From Alphaproteobacteria bacterium (lineage in GTDB: Bacteria > Myxococcota_A > UBA796 > GCA-2862545), in NCBI GenBank assembly GCA_020632955.1, contig JACKEO010000003.1:1-64000 (forward strand): DNA of 64,000 bases, written 5' to 3'. The notes beneath the pieces are model-generated. The model had not been told where the DNA came from, did no database searches, and was given only the letters and a program-made list of their open reading frames with translations. A program made the translations under genes and the position numbers. Below, piece after piece: positions 10,890 to 18,697 of this stretch. Numbering within the stretch: position 1 is the first letter of the stretch; every line of letters begins with the position of its first letter.

Positions 10890-12154
10890 GGGGCCGCGGG
10901 GTGCGCGGGCACGGGCCCCAGCGGCAGGTGCACGACCTCGCTGCCGTAGGGGCCCGGCGTGATGCGCAGCACGGTGTGGAGCGGCACCTCCACGTAGGGG
11001 CTGCGCTCGGGCGGCGAGCCCACGAGGTAGCAGACGAGCGCGCGCAGCACGGCCTGGTGGGCGATCACCAGCACCGGCTCCTGCTGCCGCTCCAGCTCCA
11101 GCACCACCGGCTCCAGGCGGGCGATGAGGTCCTGGTAGGACTCGCCGCGCGGGTAGCGGTAGCGGAACTTGTCGGCCTTGCGGGCGTGGAAGTCGGCGGG
11201 CATCCGCTCGGCCACCTCCCCGTACGTCCAGCCGTCGCAGTCGCCGGCGTCGATCTCGTCGAGGAGCTTCCACGCCCGGGTGGCGCGCCCGAGGCCCTGG
11301 GCGGTCTGGGCGGTGCGACGCAGCGTGCTCGTCCACACCGTCAGCGGCTGGGTCGTGGGGAGGTGCTCGGCCACCCAGCTGCGGAGGTTCGCCGCGTAGG
11401 CCTGGCCGGCGGGCGACAGGTCGGGGTCGCCGCCGATGCGGTTCTCCACGTTGAACAGGCTCTCGCCGTGGCGGGTGAGGTAGACCGGCCGCTGCAGGTC
11501 GTGGAGGTGCATGAGGAACACCACGAGCTGTCCAGGGAGGAAGCCCTCGATCCGGTTCAGCTCGATGCGCTCGCCCATGTCGATCAGCCGCACGTACGAC
11601 ACGTCGGCGTCGTGGGTGGGGTCGAGGGTCTCGTACACCCGGTCGTACTCGCGGATGCGCGCGAAGAAGTCCTCGATGGCGTGGTCCTTGGAGCGGCCGA
11701 CGTAGTCGGGGCTGTCGACCTTCACCTCGCGGACGTTGCGGGCGATCACCTCGGGGCGCTCGCAGACCACCTCCACGAAGACCGGCTGCACCCCCGCGGC
11801 CTCGCAGCGCCCGCGGATCCACGCCCGGCGGCGGCGCGTGGAGTTCGTGGCGTCGAGCACGGCGATCTCGCCATCGGCCACGAGCCACGCCAGCAGGTCG
11901 TCGACGGCGGCCTCGGCCATGGCCTCGCGGGCCGCGCGTCCCTCGCGGTTGTCGGGCGAGAAGAAGCTCGCGGGCTGGCCCGCACCGAGGCGCTCCCGCC
12001 GGTAGGTGCCCACGTTGAACACCCGGCTGCGGTAGCCGAGCCAGTTGGTGTACCGGGCGAGACGGCGCGCGGTGTAGGTCTTGCCGCGCGCGGGCTTGCC
12101 CACCATGACGAGCGCGACCGGGTCGAGGTCGACGGGTCTCCAGGTCACCTGCAC
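10886..12154 (-). CDS. Bifunctional 6-phosphofructo-2-kinase / fructose-2,6-bisphosphatase-like enzyme
   Basis: 422 residues with the eukaryotic PFKFB layout. The N-terminal kinase has a Walker A (VGKPARGKT, 18-26), NVGTYRRE, DATNSTRRRR and KVDSPDY. The C-terminal histidine phosphatase has TRHGES with R228/H229 (phospho-acceptor His), E300 in DEIDAGDCDG, the YRYPRGESYQDL block, and H366 in IAHQAVLR. All recognised catalytic positions of both activities are present, so it could make and degrade fructose-2,6-bisphosphate; that this metabolite is made here is inference. It is first of four overlapping minus-strand genes. A lone TAGGTC (12178-12173) upstream may be the -10. Alternative reading: another kinase-phosphatase of the same superfamily, but motif identity to PFKFB is striking. 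Confidence 0.88.
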   Translation of the reverse strand: MQVTWRPVDLDPVALVMVGKPARGKTYTARRLARYTNWLGYRSRVFNVGTYRRERLGAGQPASFFSPDNREGRAAREAMAEAAVDDLLAWLVADGEIAVLDATNSTRRRRAWIRGRCEAAGVQPVFVEVVCERPEVIARNVREVKVDSPDYVGRSKDHAIEDFFARIREYDRVYETLDPTHDADVSYVRLIDMGERIELNRIEGFLPGQLVVFLMHLHDLQRPVYLTRHGESLFNVENRIGGDPDLSPAGQAYAANLRSWVAEHLPTTQPLTVWTSTLRRTAQTAQGLGRATRAWKLLDEIDAGDCDGWTYGEVAERMPADFHARKADKFRYRYPRGESYQDLIARLEPVVLELERQQEPVLVIAHQAVLRALVCYLVGSPPERSPYVEVPLHTVLRITPGPYGSEVVHLPLGPVPAHPAAP

Positions 12155-12237
12155 GCTCCGCGCGGACGACCGGACCTAGCCCGGCTGTGCAGGCCGTCAC
12201 GCCCTGACCTGTCCGTGACGGTGCGGTGGAGGGCGCG

Positions 12238-12246
12238 TGCTAGGCT
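12238..12246 (+). promoter_or_regulatory. Candidate extended -10 element
   Basis: TGC directly followed by TAGGCT (12241-12246), about 23 nt before the lipoprotein ATG. No convincing -35 at the optimal distance (TGACGG lies 19 nt upstream). Similar TAGGC-type hexamers precede many other units in the window. Confidence 0.3.
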
Positions 12247-12268
12247 CCCGCCCTCCCACGGAGCCGAC

Positions 12269-13129
12269 ATGACGCGCCACCACGTCCTGCTCGCCACCGT
12301 CGGGCTGGCTGCGGGGGCCTGCGTGCCTCCTCCTCCGGCGCCCGACGACCTGAACGAGCTCACCCGCTACCTCTTCCACGCCCAACCCGACGAAGACCCG
12401 CGGGTGCCGTCCGCGGGCCTGGTGAACCTCGAGGCCTTCCTGCTGGAGCAGGCCGACGAGGGCCGGGGCGTGCAGGTCGAGACGGGGCTGCAGGAGCGGT
12501 CCTGGGCGCTCGACGACCTCACCGACGACGACGTCGAGAGCCTGCCCCGGCGCCCTGACCGGCCCCTCTCCAACGCGGCGGGGCTCGCCGTCGCCTACCG
12601 GTCCTCCTTCCCGGTGCGCTGCCACGCCGAGCTCCAGACCCGGGTGGACCAGGTGCCCATCGAGCCCACGGCCACCGAGTACGTCCGTCGCTTCCCCGAG
12701 GTCGACGACCCCTCCTGCTTCGCCGACGGCAGCTGCACCGAGCTGATCACCGTCAGTGATGCCCGGCGTGCCAACGCGATCTTCGCGGCGGACTTCGTGC
12801 TCTACAAGAACTTCCGCCTGCTGGAGTACGAGCTCGACGACGGCACGCCGCGCACGGCGATGCTGGCCCGCTCGTGGTTCGATCGCTCCTGGGAGGCCGA
12901 CGACGGGGAGGGCGGCAACGCGCTCTGGCAGTCCTACAGCACGGACGTGTGGATCGACCTCGGCGGCGACACCGCGCTCCGCATCCAGACCCTGTGGAAC
13001 GAGACCGAGCTCTACATCGTGGGCATCCCCGTGGAGGAGGAGACCCAGCTCGCCACGGTCAAGAGCGCCACGAACGACATCTTCCGGCGCGCCGACGAGG
13101 TGCTCACGGCGGAGGGGGCCTGCCCCTGA
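12269..13129 (+). CDS. Putative lipoprotein of unknown function
   Basis: 286 residues. Short signal peptide with a weak lipobox ending at C18 (AAGAC), then a Pro-rich start to the mature part. I recognise no domain. The body is acidic with a conserved-looking Cys pair in the middle (FADGSCTELI) and C-terminal strands (DVWIDLGGDTALRIQTLW). It is likely anchored in the outer-membrane inner leaflet or periplasm. It lies 114 nt from the divergent PFKFB-like gene with its own candidate -10, and is followed after 19 nt by the DUF309/Nudix/SprT genes, so it may head that operon. Confidence 0.7.
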   Translation: MTRHHVLLATVGLAAGACVPPPPAPDDLNELTRYLFHAQPDEDPRVPSAGLVNLEAFLLEQADEGRGVQVETGLQERSWALDDLTDDDVESLPRRPDRPLSNAAGLAVAYRSSFPVRCHAELQTRVDQVPIEPTATEYVRRFPEVDDPSCFADGSCTELITVSDARRANAIFAADFVLYKNFRLLEYELDDGTPRTAMLARSWFDRSWEADDGEGGNALWQSYSTDVWIDLGGDTALRIQTLWNETELYIVGIPVEEETQLATVKSATNDIFRRADEVLTAEGACP

Positions 13130-13148
13130 TCGGGGCCGGTGCGTGGCC

Positions 13149-13622
13149 ATGAGGCCTCCCCGTCGCAGCGCGCGCCCCCTGCCGCCCTACGCCTTCGTGC
13201 CGGGGCGCTCGCCCCATCCCTTCCGCCACCCCGACGGGCACGCCTGGCAGGGCGGGGACGCGCCCCGGGCCGCCGCGTGGCAGGCCGGTGACCCGGCTGC
13301 CGACGACGCCTGGCGCTGGGGCGTGGAGCTGTTCGAGCAGGGCTTCCCGTGGGAGGCCCACGAGGCGTGGGAGGGCATCTGGCGTCAGGTGCCACCCTCG
13401 GATCCGCTGCGCGCGCTGCTGCAGGGGCTCATCCAGGTGGCGGGCGCCGAGGTGAAGCGACTCCAGGGCGACCCGCGGGGCGAGGCGCGCCTGCGGTCGC
13501 GGGGGCTCGCGCGCGTGCGCGAGGTGGCGGCGGTCACGCCGGTGTGCCACGGACTGCACCTGGAGGCCTCCCTCGCGCTGCTCGAGGCGGGGACCTGCCG
13601 GCTGGTGCTGGAGGAGCCGTGA
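13149..13622 (+). CDS. DUF309 family protein
   Basis: 157 residues. The DUF309 signature is clear: FEQGFPWEAHEAWEGIWR, followed by LRALLQGLIQVAGAEVK. This all-helical family of unknown function is widespread. The first 50 residues are Pro/Arg-rich and may not all be translated; GTG codons exist just upstream of the ATG, but no strong ribosome-binding site is visible for either. Its stop overlaps the GTG of the Nudix gene, so the two are translationally coupled. Confidence 0.8.
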   Translation: MRPPRRSARPLPPYAFVPGRSPHPFRHPDGHAWQGGDAPRAAAWQAGDPAADDAWRWGVELFEQGFPWEAHEAWEGIWRQVPPSDPLRALLQGLIQVAGAEVKRLQGDPRGEARLRSRGLARVREVAAVTPVCHGLHLEASLALLEAGTCRLVLEEP

Positions 13623-14023
13623 AGGTGGTGCGGGTGGTGGCCGCGGCGGTGGTGCGCGAGGGGCGGGTGATGGCCTGCCGGCGTCGCCCCGACCTGGCCC
13701 GCGGGGGGCTCTGGGAGCTGCCGGGGGGCAAGGTGGAGGCGGGCGAGAGCGACGCCGATGCGCTGGCGCGCGAGCTGGCGGAGGAGCTCGGCCTGACGGT
13801 GGTGGTGGGCGCGCACCTCGCCGAGGCCGTGCACGACTACGGCGACGTGGCCATCCGGCTCGTCGCGCTGGCCTGCACCACGGCCGACGAGCCCGTGCTC
13901 ACCGACCACGACGCCGTGGCCTGGGTGGACCGCGAGGGCCTCGCCACGCTCACGTGGGCGCCCGCGGACCTTCCGCTGCTGGAGGCCGTCGCGCCCCTGC
14001 TCCGCGCGGGGGGAAGCCCGTGA
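13619..14023 (+). CDS. Nudix hydrolase, MutT-like
   Basis: 134 residues, a single Nudix domain. The Nudix box is perfect: GKVEAGE, seven residues, then RELAEELGL, giving the Gx5Ex7REUxEExGU pattern around residues 41-63. The surrounding sequence (ACRRRPDLARGGLWELPGG) is typical of MutT/8-oxo-dGTP-type or (d)CTP-type enzymes, so nucleotide-pool sanitation is the likely role; exact substrate unknown. GTG start inside the DUF309 stop, and its own stop overlaps the next gene (GTGA), placing it in the middle of a coupled trio. Confidence 0.88.
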   Translation: MKVVRVVAAAVVREGRVMACRRRPDLARGGLWELPGGKVEAGESDADALARELAEELGLTVVVGAHLAEAVHDYGDVAIRLVALACTTADEPVLTDHDAVAWVDREGLATLTWAPADLPLLEAVAPLLRAGGSP

Positions 14024-15075
14024 AGGCGGGCGCCGAGGCCGCTCTGCTGTCGGAGCTCTGGCGGGTCTACGATCGCGTGAACGCCGAGCGCTTCGGCGGA
14101 CGCCTCGTGCGCCCGGTGCTGGGGCTGGCGTCCCGCGAGCGGGACCTGGGACGCTGGACCTCCTCGCCACGGGCCCTCGAGCTGTCGTGGTCGCTCGTGG
14201 CGGATCGACCGTGGTGCGAGGTGGTGGCGGTGCTGGAGCACGAGATGGCCCACCAGTACGTCGACGAGGTGCTGGGCGTGCGGGGCGAGGGACCCCACGG
14301 GCCCACCTTCCGCCGGGTGTGCGCGGAGCGGGGCATCGACGCGGGCGCCGGGCAGCCCGTGCGCCCCGCCGACGTGGAGGAGCCGCGCATCGTGCGCCGC
14401 ATCCGCAAGCTCCTGGCGCTCGCCGACAGCCCCGAGCCCGCCGAGGCCCGCGCCGCCGCCGCCAAGGCCTACGCGCTGATGCTCGAGCACCGGGTGGAGC
14501 AGGTGGACGCCGGCGTCGCGCCGCGCTGCATCGTGCGGCAGGCCGGCCCGGTGCGCACCCGCTGGCCCAAGCACCTCAGCCTGTTGGCGGGCCTGTTGGC
14601 CCAGCACTTCTTCGTGCAGGTGACCTTCGTGCCCGCCTACGACGTGCGGCAGGGGCGCGCGGGCAAGGCGCTGGAGCTGGCGGGCAGCGCCGACGGCGTG
14701 GAGATCGCCGTCCACGTCTTCGAGGTGGTGGAGCGCGCGGCCACGCTGGCCTGGCGCCAGCACGGACGCGGCAGCGGTCGAGCCGAGCAGCACCGCTTCC
14801 TCGAGGGCTTCGTCCTGGGCTACCGCGACCAGCTCGCAGGGGAGCAGGTGGCGGCCGAGGCGCGGGGGCTGGTGTGGCGAGGCGACCCCGGTCTGGACGC
14901 CTTCGTGCGCGGCCGCTTCCCTCGGGGCCTGCGCACCCGGCGCACGCGCGTGGTGCACGAGGGCAGCCACGGGGCGGGGCGCGAAGCGGGTCGTCGGCTG
15001 GTGGTGCGCAAGCCGATCACCGCCCGCGGAGAGGGCGTCGTCGCCGCGCTGACAGGCCCCGTCCGCCGGGGTTGA
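14020..15075 (+). CDS. SprT-like zinc metallopeptidase domain plus DUF2786 protein
   Basis: 351 residues. The N-terminal part is SprT-like with the zinc-binding motif HEMAH (H74, E75, H78) preceded by VAVLE and followed by HGPTFRRVC. A DUF2786 segment follows at about 124-158 (IRKLLALADSPEPAEARAAA). The C-terminal 190 residues are basic and have a conserved-looking HFFVQVTFVPAYDVR stretch. In known proteins SprT-like domains act on DNA-protein crosslinks or as minimal metallopeptidases, and DUF2786 is often phage- or repair-associated; function here is inferred. The GTG overlaps the Nudix stop. It ends 33 nt before tRNA-Thr. Confidence 0.82.
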   Translation: MKAGAEAALLSELWRVYDRVNAERFGGRLVRPVLGLASRERDLGRWTSSPRALELSWSLVADRPWCEVVAVLEHEMAHQYVDEVLGVRGEGPHGPTFRRVCAERGIDAGAGQPVRPADVEEPRIVRRIRKLLALADSPEPAEARAAAAKAYALMLEHRVEQVDAGVAPRCIVRQAGPVRTRWPKHLSLLAGLLAQHFFVQVTFVPAYDVRQGRAGKALELAGSADGVEIAVHVFEVVERAATLAWRQHGRGSGRAEQHRFLEGFVLGYRDQLAGEQVAAEARGLVWRGDPGLDAFVRGRFPRGLRTRRTRVVHEGSHGAGREAGRRLVVRKPITARGEGVVAALTGPVRRG

Positions 15076-15108
15076 CGAGCCCGGTGCTCAGGTTACCGGC
15101 CGGGGCCC

Positions 15109-15181
15109 GCCGGGGTAGCTCAGTCGGTAGAGCAGCTGATTCGTAATCAGCAGGTCGGGTGTTCGAGTCACCTCCTCGGCA
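15109..15181 (+). tRNA. tRNA-Thr (anticodon CGU)
   Basis: Complete cloverleaf: 7-bp acceptor stem (GCCGGGG with CCTCGGC, one G-T pair), D stem GCTC/GAGC, anticodon stem GCTGA/TCAGC around loop TTCGTAA with anticodon CGT at 15142-15144, and T stem GGGTG/CACCT with loop TTCGAGT. Discriminator base is A; the CCA end is not encoded. Confidence 0.95.
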
Positions 15182-15192
15182 TCGTCGGCGGC

Positions 15193-15221
15193 TCCGTGGC
15201 GCGACACGCGCGCGCCACGGA
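15193..15221. terminator. Strong hairpin after tRNA-Thr, possible bidirectional terminator
   Basis: Perfect 11-bp inverted repeat (TCCGTGGCGCG at 15193-15203, complement at 15211-15221) with a 7-nt loop, beginning 12 nt after the tRNA. No T-tract follows, so intrinsic termination is uncertain; it sits between the tRNA and a convergent lipoprotein gene. Confidence 0.45.
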
Positions 15222-15244
15222 CGCCCCACGAGGCAGGCGGCGGG

Positions 15245-15832
15245 TCAGGGGGCGTCGGTGGACTCGCCGAGGCCGAGGACCACGCGGACGTCGAGGGTGT
15301 GGTCCAGGACGAAGCAGCAGTCGCCTCCCACCTGCTCGCGCGTGGCGGTGGCGGGCGAGGGGGTCGCGTCCTCGAACGCCACCTCGCCCTGCGCATCCCG
15401 TCGGACCGTCCGTGTCTCCACCTCCAGCGTGCCCTCGGGCGGGGCCCCGATCCCCGGCGCATCGAAGGTGAGGCGAAGCGCGTACGCGGAGGGGCCGTCC
15501 TGCTCGCCGGCGCGGGTCCCGGCGCGAAGCTCCGGCACGCCGGTGTCCGAGCCGTCGTCCCACGACACGTCGAAGGCGAGGGCGTAGTCCTCGGCGTCGC
15601 AGCGCACCTGCTCGGAGGTGGGCACCCGGCCCATCGCCTCCACCTGGAAGGTGCACGCGACCTCCCAGGCGCCGCGCGACAGCGTGAGGTGCCACGTGCC
15701 CGGTCGCGCCGGGCCGAAGACCACGTCGGCGTGCACGGTGTGGCTGCCCTGGAGGGCGGGGCACACGCAGTCGCAGCCCGTGAGGAGCAGGGGCAGCGCG
15801 AGGCCCAGCCGGGCGCGGGTGGTCGAGGCCAT
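15245..15832 (-). CDS. Small secreted lipoprotein of unknown function
   Basis: 195 residues. Textbook lipobox LLLTGC with the lipidated Cys at position 20, followed by further Cys (DCVCP). The mature part looks like a beta-sandwich with a late Cys pair (GGDCCFVLDH). No family recognised. GGAGG lies very close to the ATG, and a GCGACC / 17 nt / TATCCT promoter-like pair ends at 15850. Convergent with tRNA-Thr. Confidence 0.75.
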   Translation of the reverse strand: MASTTRARLGLALPLLLTGCDCVCPALQGSHTVHADVVFGPARPGTWHLTLSRGAWEVACTFQVEAMGRVPTSEQVRCDAEDYALAFDVSWDDGSDTGVPELRAGTRAGEQDGPSAYALRLTFDAPGIGAPPEGTLEVETRTVRRDAQGEVAFEDATPSPATATREQVGGDCCFVLDHTLDVRVVLGLGESTDAP

Positions 15833-15849
15833 CCTCCCTCCAGGGGGGG

Positions 15850-15878
15850 AGGATAGCGGCAGGTGGCCCAGGGTCGCG
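15850..15878 (-). promoter_or_regulatory. Candidate promoter of the lipoprotein gene
   Basis: On the minus strand TATCCT (15855-15850) has GCGACC 17 nt upstream. The -10 is identical to that of the MopE-like gene; the -35 matches only 3 of 6 consensus bases. Confidence 0.3.
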
Positions 15879-15903
15879 ATCGGATTCGCGCGCGCGGGGA
15901 GGC

Positions 15904-17196
15904 CTACACGGCCTCCATCACCGCCGCAGCGCCGAGTCCGCCCGCTGCGCAGATGCCCAGCACCGCCGTCTCGGCCTTGCCCAGCGCCAGCTCGTTGGCC
16001 ATCGTGGTGACCATGCGGGCCCCGGTGGCGCCGAAGGGGTGACCCAGCGACACGCTGCCGCCGTGGACGTTCAGGCGGCCGGGGTCCACCTCGCCCACCG
16101 CGGCCGATCGGCCCAGCCGCTGCTCGGCGAAGGCCTTGCTGCCCAGCATCTTCAGCACCGACAGCACCTGGGCCGCGAAGGCCTCGTGGATGTCGACGAG
16201 GCTGGCGTCGCCCAGCTGCATGCCGGCGCGCTCCAGCGCCTTGGGCATCGCGATCGCCGGACCCATCAGGAGCTGGTCGGCCGGGTCGACGCCCACGTAG
16301 GCCCAGCTGCGGAAGGCGGCCTTCGGCGTGAAGCCCAGCGCCCTGGCCACGTCCTCCCGCATGATGAGCACGGCAGCGGCGCCGTCGGTGAGGGCGGACG
16401 AGTTCCCGGCGGTGAGCGTGCCGCCCCTGCGGAAGGCGGGGCGCAGCTTCGCGAGCTTCTCGACGCTGGTGTCGGGGCGCACCAGCTCGTCGCGGTAGAT
16501 GCGGGTGCCGCGGCCCACGGTGACCGCGGCCACCTCGCGGTCGAAGCGCCCCGACGCGATGGCGGCGGCGGCCTTGTGGTGGCTGGCCGCGGCGAAGGCG
16601 TCCTGGGCCTCGCGGCTGATGGCGTTGCGTTCCGCCATCCGCTCGCAGGACTCGCCCATGAGCTCGCCGGTGCTGCGTTCGGCGATGGCGGGCTTCGAGG
16701 GGATGAGGTCGCGGACCGGGTCCAGCTCGAAGAGCAGGCGGAAGTAGTCCTGCACGCTCGACTTGCCGCTCATGGCCACCGGGCCGACCTTGCGGACGAA
16801 GGTGGGCGGCAGCGTGATGGCGGCGTTCGAGGTGGAGTCCGCGCCGCCGGCGATGATCACGTCGGCCTCGCCCCGCTCCACGGCAGCCACGGCGTTGGTG
16901 ACCGCCTGCAGCCCGCTCGCGCAGGCGCGGGTGACCGTGTAGGCCTCGGCCGACGGGGGCAGCTTCAGGTCCAGCGCGATCTCGCGGCCCACGTTGGGCG
17001 CGCCGGCGGGCAGCACCACGCCGCCCCACACCACCGCGTCCACCAGGGTGCGGTCGAGCCCGGTCTGGTCGAGCAGCGCGGCCACCGCGAGCTTGCCCAG
17101 CTCGATGGCGTCGAGGTCGAGGAAGGCGCCGAAGGAGCGCACGAAGGGCGTGCGGACGCCGTCGACGACGACGGCGCGGGGGCGGGAGGAGTTCAT
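15904..17196 (-). CDS. Thiolase (acetyl-CoA acyltransferase, FadA2/FadI-like)
   Basis: 430 residues. All thiolase catalytic residues are visible: nucleophile C92 (TRACASGLQ), H386 (LGHPFGATG) and C416 (GICAAGG). Length and the insertion around 140-180 fit the FadI/trifunctional-beta type rather than the 390-residue AtoB type. It catalyses thiolytic cleavage of 3-ketoacyl-CoA or the reverse condensation. It is the third gene after HtdX-like and FabG4-like genes, separated from the latter by 73 nt containing a GC hairpin. The trio matches the mycobacterial Rv0241c-Rv0242c-Rv0243 gene set, supporting a joint role in fatty-acyl chain processing. Confidence 0.92.
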   Translation of the reverse strand: MNSSRPRAVVVDGVRTPFVRSFGAFLDLDAIELGKLAVAALLDQTGLDRTLVDAVVWGGVVLPAGAPNVGREIALDLKLPPSAEAYTVTRACASGLQAVTNAVAAVERGEADVIIAGGADSTSNAAITLPPTFVRKVGPVAMSGKSSVQDYFRLLFELDPVRDLIPSKPAIAERSTGELMGESCERMAERNAISREAQDAFAAASHHKAAAAIASGRFDREVAAVTVGRGTRIYRDELVRPDTSVEKLAKLRPAFRRGGTLTAGNSSALTDGAAAVLIMREDVARALGFTPKAAFRSWAYVGVDPADQLLMGPAIAMPKALERAGMQLGDASLVDIHEAFAAQVLSVLKMLGSKAFAEQRLGRSAAVGEVDPGRLNVHGGSVSLGHPFGATGARMVTTMANELALGKAETAVLGICAAGGLGAAAVMEAV

Positions 17197-17230
17197 GGGG
17201 GCCTCGGAGACCGTCGGGGGCGGGGCCCCC

Positions 17231-17256
17231 GGGGGAGCGGAGGAGCGGGCTCCCCC
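17231..17256. other. Intercistronic GC hairpin
   Basis: 8-bp inverted repeat (GGGGGAGC at 17231-17238, complement at 17249-17256) in the 73-nt gap between the FabG4-like and thiolase genes. It could stabilise or attenuate the polycistronic message. No T-tract. Confidence 0.3.
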
Positions 17257-17269
17257 GCGTGGGGGAGGT

Positions 17270-18694
17270 TCAGGCGCCGAGGAAGGCGCCGCCGCAGACG
17301 CGGAGCACGGTGCCCGACAGGCCCCAGGAGCCCGGCGTGGCCAGGAAGGTGACCGCCTCGGCGATGTCGATCGGCTGACCGCCCTGGGCCAGGGCCGACA
17401 GGCGACGGCCGGCCTCGCGCGTGGCCACCGGGATGGCCGCGGTGAGACGGGTCTCGATGAAGCCCGGCGCGATGCCGTTCACCGTGATGCCCTGCTTGGC
17501 GAGCTTGGGCGCCGCCGTCTCCACGAAGCCGATCACGCCGGCCTTCGAGGTGGTGTAGTTCACCTGGCCGAAGTTCCCGGCGATGCCGGCCACGCTCGAC
17601 AGGGCGATCACGCGGCCGCCCTCGCGCAGGTGGGGGGCCAGCGCCTCGGTGAGCTCGAGCACCGCCCGCAGGTTGATGTCGAGGGTGAGGTCCCAGCGGG
17701 CGTCGTCCATCTTCGCGAGCGTCTTGTCGCGCGTGACGCCGGCGTTGTGGACGATGACGTCGAGGCCGCCCTGGGCCTCGGCGGCGGCGAGGATGGTGGC
17801 CGCGGCGTCGGGCGCGGTGACGTCGGCGAGCACCGGGGTGCCGCCCACGGCACGGGCGACGGCGGCGAGGGGCTCGGCGTCGGCGGGACGATCGAGGCAC
17901 AGCACGTGGGCGCCCTCGCGGGACAGCGCCTGGGCCGTGGCCTCGCCGATGCCGCGCGCCGCACCGGTGACGAGCACCACCTTGCCCTCGAGCGGACGCG
18001 TGGTGGGCACGGTGGTGGGGGCCTTCACCTTGGAGCGCAGCGCCAGCTCCTGACCGGTGACGAAGGCGGAGCGGGGGGAGAGCAGCCAGCGCAGCGTGGG
18101 CGCCAGAGCCGCCTCGCGGCCCTTGGCCACGGTGATCACGTTGGCCGTGGCGCCCTTGCCGCCGATCTCCTTGGCGAGGCTCTTCACGAAGCCCAGCAGG
18201 CTGCGACGGGCGGCGCCGGTGGCGAGGGAGGTGGTCTCGGCGGGGTCACGGCCGATGAGCACCACGCGGCCGTGCTTCGCGAGCTGCCCGATGCGGGGCT
18301 GCACGAAGTGGAAGAGCGCGCGCAGGTCGTCGACCGTGGCGGCGCCGGTGGCGTCGAAGACCAGGGCGTCGATGCGGCCCTCGGGGCAGGCGCCCGGCTC
18401 GAGCGGCGTGACGGGGCGACCCCAGGCCTCGGCCGCGGCGCTCCAGGCACCGCCCGTGGGGCCCTGCACGAACGGGGCGGCGCCGGCCTCGGCCAGCGCA
18501 GGCGCCAGCACGTCGAAGCACTGCACCTGGTCGACGGCGGCGCCCACCACCACGGTCCTGCCCTCGAGCGGGCGCTCGGGCCACGGGCCCTTCCCGCGGT
18601 CGAGGCGCTGCGGCATGGGCAGCGGCAGGCCGAGGCGCTTGATGAGGTTCGAGGCGGTGGGGTTGGCCCCCAGCTCGACGAGGAAGTCGGACAT
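17270..18694 (-). CDS. FabG4-type high-molecular-weight 3-oxoacyl-thioester reductase (SDR)
   Basis: 474 residues, nearly twice the size of ordinary FabG. Residues 1-230 form a Rossmann-like N-terminal domain without a dinucleotide motif, as in mycobacterial FabG4. The C-terminal SDR domain has G244xxxG248xG250 (LVTGAARGIG), NAG at 317-319, N341, S367 and Y380-x3-K384, the complete catalytic tetrad. It reduces or oxidises 3-oxoacyl-CoA/ACP with NAD(P). It is preceded by the MaoC hydratase (3-nt gap) and followed by the thiolase, giving three of the four reactions of a beta-oxidation or elongation spiral. An acyl-CoA dehydrogenase is not seen in the window. Confidence 0.92.
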   Translation of the reverse strand: MSDFLVELGANPTASNLIKRLGLPLPMPQRLDRGKGPWPERPLEGRTVVVGAAVDQVQCFDVLAPALAEAGAAPFVQGPTGGAWSAAAEAWGRPVTPLEPGACPEGRIDALVFDATGAATVDDLRALFHFVQPRIGQLAKHGRVVLIGRDPAETTSLATGAARRSLLGFVKSLAKEIGGKGATANVITVAKGREAALAPTLRWLLSPRSAFVTGQELALRSKVKAPTTVPTTRPLEGKVVLVTGAARGIGEATAQALSREGAHVLCLDRPADAEPLAAVARAVGGTPVLADVTAPDAAATILAAAEAQGGLDVIVHNAGVTRDKTLAKMDDARWDLTLDINLRAVLELTEALAPHLREGGRVIALSSVAGIAGNFGQVNYTTSKAGVIGFVETAAPKLAKQGITVNGIAPGFIETRLTAAIPVATREAGRRLSALAQGGQPIDIAEAVTFLATPGSWGLSGTVLRVCGGAFLGA

Positions 18695-18697
18695 CGC

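Noticed and set aside
10886..12154. Annotation as simple phosphoglycerate mutase
   Set aside because: The C-terminal half alone would suggest this, but the N-terminal P-loop kinase and PFKFB-specific motifs make a bifunctional enzyme far more likely.
15100..15250. Integration site (att) at tRNA-Thr
   Set aside because: No repeat of the tRNA 3' end and no integrase gene were noticed in the window.
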